Source: Pyrodictiaceae archaeon (lineage in GTDB: Archaea; Thermoproteota; Thermoprotei_A; Sulfolobales; Pyrodictiaceae). From it: 8,032 nucleotides of DNA. This document shows, one piece after another, positions 5,091 to 8,032 of the stretch (within the stretch, counting starts at the first letter, position 1; each line of letters opens with the position of its first letter). The stretch lies in contig JALVKZ010000254.1 in NCBI GenBank assembly GCA_027033675.1, positions 1 through 8,032 on the forward strand, read 5' to 3'. The position numbers and the translations under genes are program-made. The notes beneath the pieces were generated by a model, which was not told the DNA's origin, ran no database searches, and saw only the letters and a list, made by a program, of their open reading frames with translations.

Positions 5091-5978
5091 ATGCCGCATC
5101 TTCTTCTGGTAGTGTTGAAGCCGGTGTGCCGAAAATTGCCTGCTAAGAAGCGCCGATGCAAGCTAAGTATTGCGCTGGCGGCATCGTACACGCTAACCGA
5201 GCCATCGCTACTACTTAAGACAATAAAGATAGGTGTCCTTGGAAGACTATTAGCAGTATTCAGAGTCAATAATGTGATCTTCTTCATAGATCGCGCCGAC
5301 GCTTGGAGGGAGGCTAGTCTTGCCAAACGAATACTAGAATACATGCTCACGGCCCCCTATCTTCGCCGATACATTTATCCTCCTGATGTTCCGGATCTAC
5401 GCTATGCAGGAGTACTACCCCCGCTTCAGCTTCCCACGCATGGTGTCAGGGGCCCGCGCGAGGGGGAGATTCGGGAGGCCCTTATACTCAGGCCAGTGAG
5501 GCAAGGTGCAGTAGTAGAGGCAGGACTGGGTAAGCCAGTACTTGTAAGATCGAATAGGAAGTATAGGAGAGGGCAGAGAGTACTAGTAAAAATAGAGTCT
5601 CTTTCTCCTATATCAGTAATTTTGTTACAAGAAGCCAATGTATACTCGGGTTTCTCGGTTCATATAGAGGAGTCCCTTACAAGACTTTTACGTAAATATC
5701 GTAACAAGTACTATGTTATTGCGACCAGCAAGAAAGGCGGCGCTATGGATATAGAAAACCTACGCGCCAAGAGCAACTCAGTATGTAATAAAGGCATACT
5801 AATAGTGTTTGGCTCGCCTAGTGAAGGTTTATTCGAGCTAGCTGAGCGCGAGGGGGAAAAGCTAATTAGCCTCGTAGACGAGGTCGTGAATACTATTCCC
5901 GGCCAAGGCACACTAACAGTTAGAGTTGAGGAAGCTATAGCAGCGACCTTAGCAATCCTTAATTTATTCCTAGACTAG
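5091..5978 (+). CDS. SPOUT-superfamily RNA methyltransferase (COG2106 / SPOUT1-like)
   Basis: This 295-residue protein matches the archaeal family of putative RNA uridine N3-methyltransferases related to human SPOUT1 (C9orf114). The core KLSIALAASYT...TIKIGVLGRLLAVFRVNNVIFF (about 24-66) is the first alpha/beta unit. PPDVPDLRYAGVLPPL (97-112) is the characteristic linker, and about 120-190 is a beta-rich insert resembling an OB-type RNA-binding barrel. The cofactor-binding trefoil knot is at the C-terminus with VFGSPSEGLFEL (239-250) and NTIPGQGTLTVRVEEA (267-282). It would use S-adenosylmethionine to modify rRNA or tRNA; the exact base is not known from sequence. The family is commonly encoded just before uL3 in archaea, as here. 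The first 23 residues are extra and basic; TTG at 5136 with GGTG upstream is an alternative start close to the domain edge, while the ATG fits a leaderless promoter. Confidence 0.9.
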   Translation: MPHLLLVVLKPVCRKLPAKKRRCKLSIALAASYTLTEPSLLLKTIKIGVLGRLLAVFRVNNVIFFIDRADAWREASLAKRILEYMLTAPYLRRYIYPPDVPDLRYAGVLPPLQLPTHGVRGPREGEIREALILRPVRQGAVVEAGLGKPVLVRSNRKYRRGQRVLVKIESLSPISVILLQEANVYSGFSVHIEESLTRLLRKYRNKYYVIATSKKGGAMDIENLRAKSNSVCNKGILIVFGSPSEGLFELAEREGEKLISLVDEVVNTIPGQGTLTVRVEEAIAATLAILNLFLD

Positions 5979-6000
5979 TTTTGTACTCATCTCTCTCATT

Positions 6001-6090
6001 GCTTTATGCGTTGACGCGTAGGGATAAAAACGAGTAGGGGTAGGGACTGGCTACGGGAGCACGGTAGTAAGGAATACGGCGGTGGTGCAG
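6001..6090 (+). promoter_or_regulatory. Promoter/leader of the uL3 operon and ribosome binding site
   Basis: Two TATA-like elements precede uL3: CTTTATGC (about 6002-6009) and GGATAAAAAC (about 6022-6031). They imply RNA starts near 6030 or 6050 and a purine-rich leader of about 40-60 nt. A 10-bp palindromic element GCGTTGACGC (6008-6017) sits between them. GGTGGTG (6081-6087) is the ribosome binding site for the GTG start at 6092. Confidence 0.5.
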
Positions 6091-6091
6091 C

Positions 6092-7135
6092 GTGGGTGCG
6101 AGGAAAAAGCATGCGCCTAGACGAGGCAGCCTAGGACTAAGGCCCCGGAAGAGAGCATCAAGGCTAGTACCTCGCGTAAAATCGTGGCCAGAGATTGTGA
6201 GCGAGAATCCACTACCCCTCGCGTTCCTAGTCTATAAGGCTGGTATGACACATGCATTCATAATAGACGATACCCCTGGCTCAATGACTCATGGAAGAGA
6301 GATATTCATTCCCATAACAGTTCTTGAGGCACCCCCGATGATAGCTGTAGCGCTCCGCGTCTATGGTTATGACCCCAATATAGGGCTCTATACCCTGGGC
6401 GAGGCCTGGGCACAGCCGGAGACCCTTATCAATCAGTACAAGCTAGATATAAACCGGGCTATTCCGCGCCTAAGGTTCCCCGATACTGAGAAGGCGGTAA
6501 AGAGGCTAGAAGAGAAGCTTAGCGACACCTATGATGTGAGGATAATAGCGGCAACACAGCCACGCCTAGTAGGTGGGCTGAGCAAGAAGAAGCCAGACCT
6601 AATAGAGATAAAGATAGGTGGTGGTAAGGGCCTAGAAGAGCGCTTCAGCTATGCAGTGAAGATACTTGGCGGCGAGATAAAGATAACCGACGTATTTAAG
6701 GAAGGACAGTTAGTTGACGTTATAGCAGTCACCAGAGGCAAGGGGTTCCAAGGCGTAATAAAGAGATTCGGGGTAAAGGAGCTCCCGAGATGGCACAAGC
6801 ACAGAAAGGGTAGTAGAAGCGGCCCGGGTACCCGTGGCCCGGCGACTACGTTCTCTTGGAGCGAGGTGCCACAGCCAGGCCAAATGGGATATCATAGGAG
6901 AACAGAGTATAACAAACGAATCATTAAGATAGGCGAGAACGGCCTAGAGGTAACGCCCGCAGGCGGCTTCCTTCACTATGGTATAGTGAGGAACACATAT
7001 GTACTGCTCGCAGGCAGTGTGCCAGGTACGCCAAAAAGACCAATAGTGTTAAGACACCCCGTGCGCCCGACATGGACGCCGGAGGCTCCTCCACGGATCA
7101 CGTTCATTAGCTTGCAGAGCAAACAGGGCAACTAA
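6092..7135 (+). CDS. rpl3: Large-subunit ribosomal protein uL3
   Basis: This 347-residue protein is archaeal uL3, which binds 23S rRNA early in assembly and reaches toward the peptidyl-transferase centre. The basic N-terminal tail (MGARKKHAPRRGSLGLRPRK) is followed by the beta-barrel start FLVYKAGMTH (45-54). VTRGKGFQGVIKRFG is at 213-227, the extended loop WHKHRKGSRSGPGTRGP at 234-250, and GQMGYHRRTEYNK at 263-275. The last contains the histidine (His268) at the position methylated in yeast uL3. LLAGSVPGTPKRPIVLR (305-321) closes the domain. The length is typical of archaea. The start is GTG, chosen because GGTGGTG lies 4 nt upstream and the next residues are the conserved N-terminus. The uL4 gene follows after 34 bp. 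Confidence 0.98.
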   Translation: MGARKKHAPRRGSLGLRPRKRASRLVPRVKSWPEIVSENPLPLAFLVYKAGMTHAFIIDDTPGSMTHGREIFIPITVLEAPPMIAVALRVYGYDPNIGLYTLGEAWAQPETLINQYKLDINRAIPRLRFPDTEKAVKRLEEKLSDTYDVRIIAATQPRLVGGLSKKKPDLIEIKIGGGKGLEERFSYAVKILGGEIKITDVFKEGQLVDVIAVTRGKGFQGVIKRFGVKELPRWHKHRKGSRSGPGTRGPATTFSWSEVPQPGQMGYHRRTEYNKRIIKIGENGLEVTPAGGFLHYGIVRNTYVLLAGSVPGTPKRPIVLRHPVRPTWTPEAPPRITFISLQSKQGN

Positions 7136-7153
7136 ATTAGCCAAATAGTACAT

Positions 7154-7160
7154 GAGGTGA
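7154..7160 (+). promoter_or_regulatory. Ribosome binding site GAGGTGA for uL4
   Basis: GAGGTGA is a near-perfect complement to the archaeal 16S rRNA 3' end and lies 9 nt before the ATG at 7170. It fixes the uL4 start at that ATG despite the somewhat long N-terminus. Confidence 0.8.
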
Positions 7161-7169
7161 GCTAGCATC

Positions 7170-8003
7170 ATGGGTAGCCTAGTAGGCTCAACGATATTCC
7201 TCCTGGCCCGTGAACCAGCAGTCGTACCAGTATATTCCCAAAGTGGCGAGAAAGTTGACGAAGTAAAACTCCCTAGGGTATTCGGTTTACCAGTGCGAGT
7301 TGACCTCATAAGGCGGGCATTCTTTTCCGAGTTCACTGCCAGGCTTCAGCCAAAGGGCCGCGACCCCCTTGCTGGCAAGCGCACAACGGCAAGGAGCTTC
7401 GGGGTAGGCCTGGGTATAGCGAGAGTACCAAGAATACCTGGTCTTGGCAGAGCAGCATTCATAAACTCGGCTGTGGGTGGTCACTTAGCTCATCCCCCTA
7501 GACCCGAGAAGAAAATACATGAGGAGATAAATAAGAAGGAAAAGAAACTAGCCACGGCCTCGGCGCTAGCAGCAACGTCAATCAAAGACTTTGTACTAAG
7601 GCGTGGCCATGTATTCAGCGCAGATCACATACCAGTAATCTTGGTCGATGAAGTTGAGCAATCAATAACAAAGACCAGAGAGGCTCGCGAGCTATTAGAA
7701 AAACTAGGTCTATGGAGCGATATCGAGAGGGCCAAGGAACGCACACGCATACGTGCTGGCAAAGGTAAGCGCCGCGGAAGGCGATACATAACACCTAGGA
7801 GCATACTCTTCATACTGAGCAACCATAAGTCCCTATTCGCCCAGATAGTAAAGAGCTTTCCCGGCGTAGACGTAGCTGAACCGTGGAGCGTCAACGTGCT
7901 ACAGCTCGCTCCGGGCGCAGTACCGGGCCGTCTCACGGTCATAACCAGGACAGCTCTCGAGGAGCTCTCGAAGCGCTTTGACAGCATAATATTCAAGGCC
8001 TAA
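7170..8003 (+). CDS. rpl4: Large-subunit ribosomal protein uL4
   Basis: This 277-residue protein is archaeal uL4 (older name L4e/L1e). VVPVYSQSGEKVDEVKLP (18-35) is the conserved first hairpin. The long loop GKRTTARSFGVGLGIARVPR (69-88) and IPGLGRAAFINSAVGGHLAHPP (89-110) carries the Arg- and Gly-rich segment that lines the peptide exit tunnel. KIHEEINKKEKKLATASALAATS (115-137) is the following helix, and RAGKGKRRGRRY (195-206) is another conserved rRNA-binding stretch. The C-terminal alpha/beta part ends at FDSIIFKA. About 17 residues precede the usual N-terminal strand, a modest extension that the GAGGTGA ribosome binding site supports as real. It lies between uL3 and uL23 in the conserved operon, spaced 34 bp and 16 bp from them. 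Confidence 0.98.
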   Translation: MGSLVGSTIFLLAREPAVVPVYSQSGEKVDEVKLPRVFGLPVRVDLIRRAFFSEFTARLQPKGRDPLAGKRTTARSFGVGLGIARVPRIPGLGRAAFINSAVGGHLAHPPRPEKKIHEEINKKEKKLATASALAATSIKDFVLRRGHVFSADHIPVILVDEVEQSITKTREARELLEKLGLWSDIERAKERTRIRAGKGKRRGRRYITPRSILFILSNHKSLFAQIVKSFPGVDVAEPWSVNVLQLAPGAVPGRLTVITRTALEELSKRFDSIIFKA

Positions 8004-8006
8004 TAC

Positions 8007-8013
8007 GAGGTGA
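8007..8013 (+). promoter_or_regulatory. Ribosome binding site GAGGTGA for the next gene
   Basis: A second perfect GAGGTGA occurs 6 nt before the ATG at 8020. It marks the start of the next operon gene. Confidence 0.75.
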
Positions 8014-8019
8014 GCATAG

Positions 8020-8032
8020 ATGGGATTAGAGA
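8020..8032 (+). CDS. Start of next gene, probably ribosomal protein uL23 (partial)
   Basis: Only the codons for Met-Gly-Leu-Glu and one base are visible, cut by the window edge. The ATG follows GAGGTGA and the uL4 stop by 16 bp. The identity as uL23 rests on the conserved archaeal gene order uL3-uL4-uL23-uL2, not on sequence. Confidence 0.6.

Noticed and set aside
1..8032. CRISPR array, insertion sequence, integrase attachment site or defence cluster
   Set aside because: No spaced direct repeats, transposase, integrase, tRNA gene or terminal inverted repeats were seen. The MoxR-VWA pair alone is not enough to call a defence system.

Overview
The window looks like a chromosomal segment of a hyperthermophilic archaeon of the Thermoproteota (Crenarchaeota), probably Desulfurococcales-like. 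The right end starts the archaeal S10/L3 ribosomal operon in the order SPOUT RNA methyltransferase, uL3, uL4, then the first codons of what should be uL23. Several genes are preceded by GAGGTGA or GGTGAG ribosome binding sites that fit the archaeal 16S 3' end. TATA-like elements sit at archaeal spacings, and AGG/ATA/CTA codons are common. The taxonomic placement below phylum level is a guess.

Layout. Bases 1-101 hold the 3' end of an unidentified plus-strand reading frame. Bases 130-3100 hold a minus-strand two-gene operon: a MoxR-family AAA+ ATPase is transcribed first, then a 667-residue protein with a C-terminal von Willebrand factor A domain, the two frames overlapping by 38 bp. A divergent promoter region (3101-3251) separates this operon from a plus-strand orphan gene with a TTG start (3252-3719). 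A 90-bp convergent gap contains a GC-rich hairpin and a 9-bp tandem duplication over the next gene's stop codon. A second minus-strand pair follows: a YkgJ-type cysteine-cluster protein (4079-4645) and, 2 nt later, an 88-residue protein of unknown function (3810-4076).

Bases 4646-4917 have no convincing protein gene. They carry inverted repeats and a candidate C/D-box guide RNA, then a promoter for a 36-codon, strongly basic small protein (4918-5028). The right third (5091 to the end) is translation machinery: the COG2106-type SPOUT methyltransferase with an apparently leaderless promoter, then uL3, uL4 and the start of uL23, the last two with near-ideal ribosome binding sites.

How the genes fit together. 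The right part is a conserved ribosome assembly and translation block. The MoxR-VWA pair is a chaperone-like ATPase with a metal-binding adaptor, comparable in layout to RavA-ViaA, with unknown client. The least explained items are the two evenly spaced palindromes around the moxR TATA box, the orphan gene sharing that promoter region, the small basic protein with a dyad in its promoter, and the structured non-coding stretch at 4690-4870.
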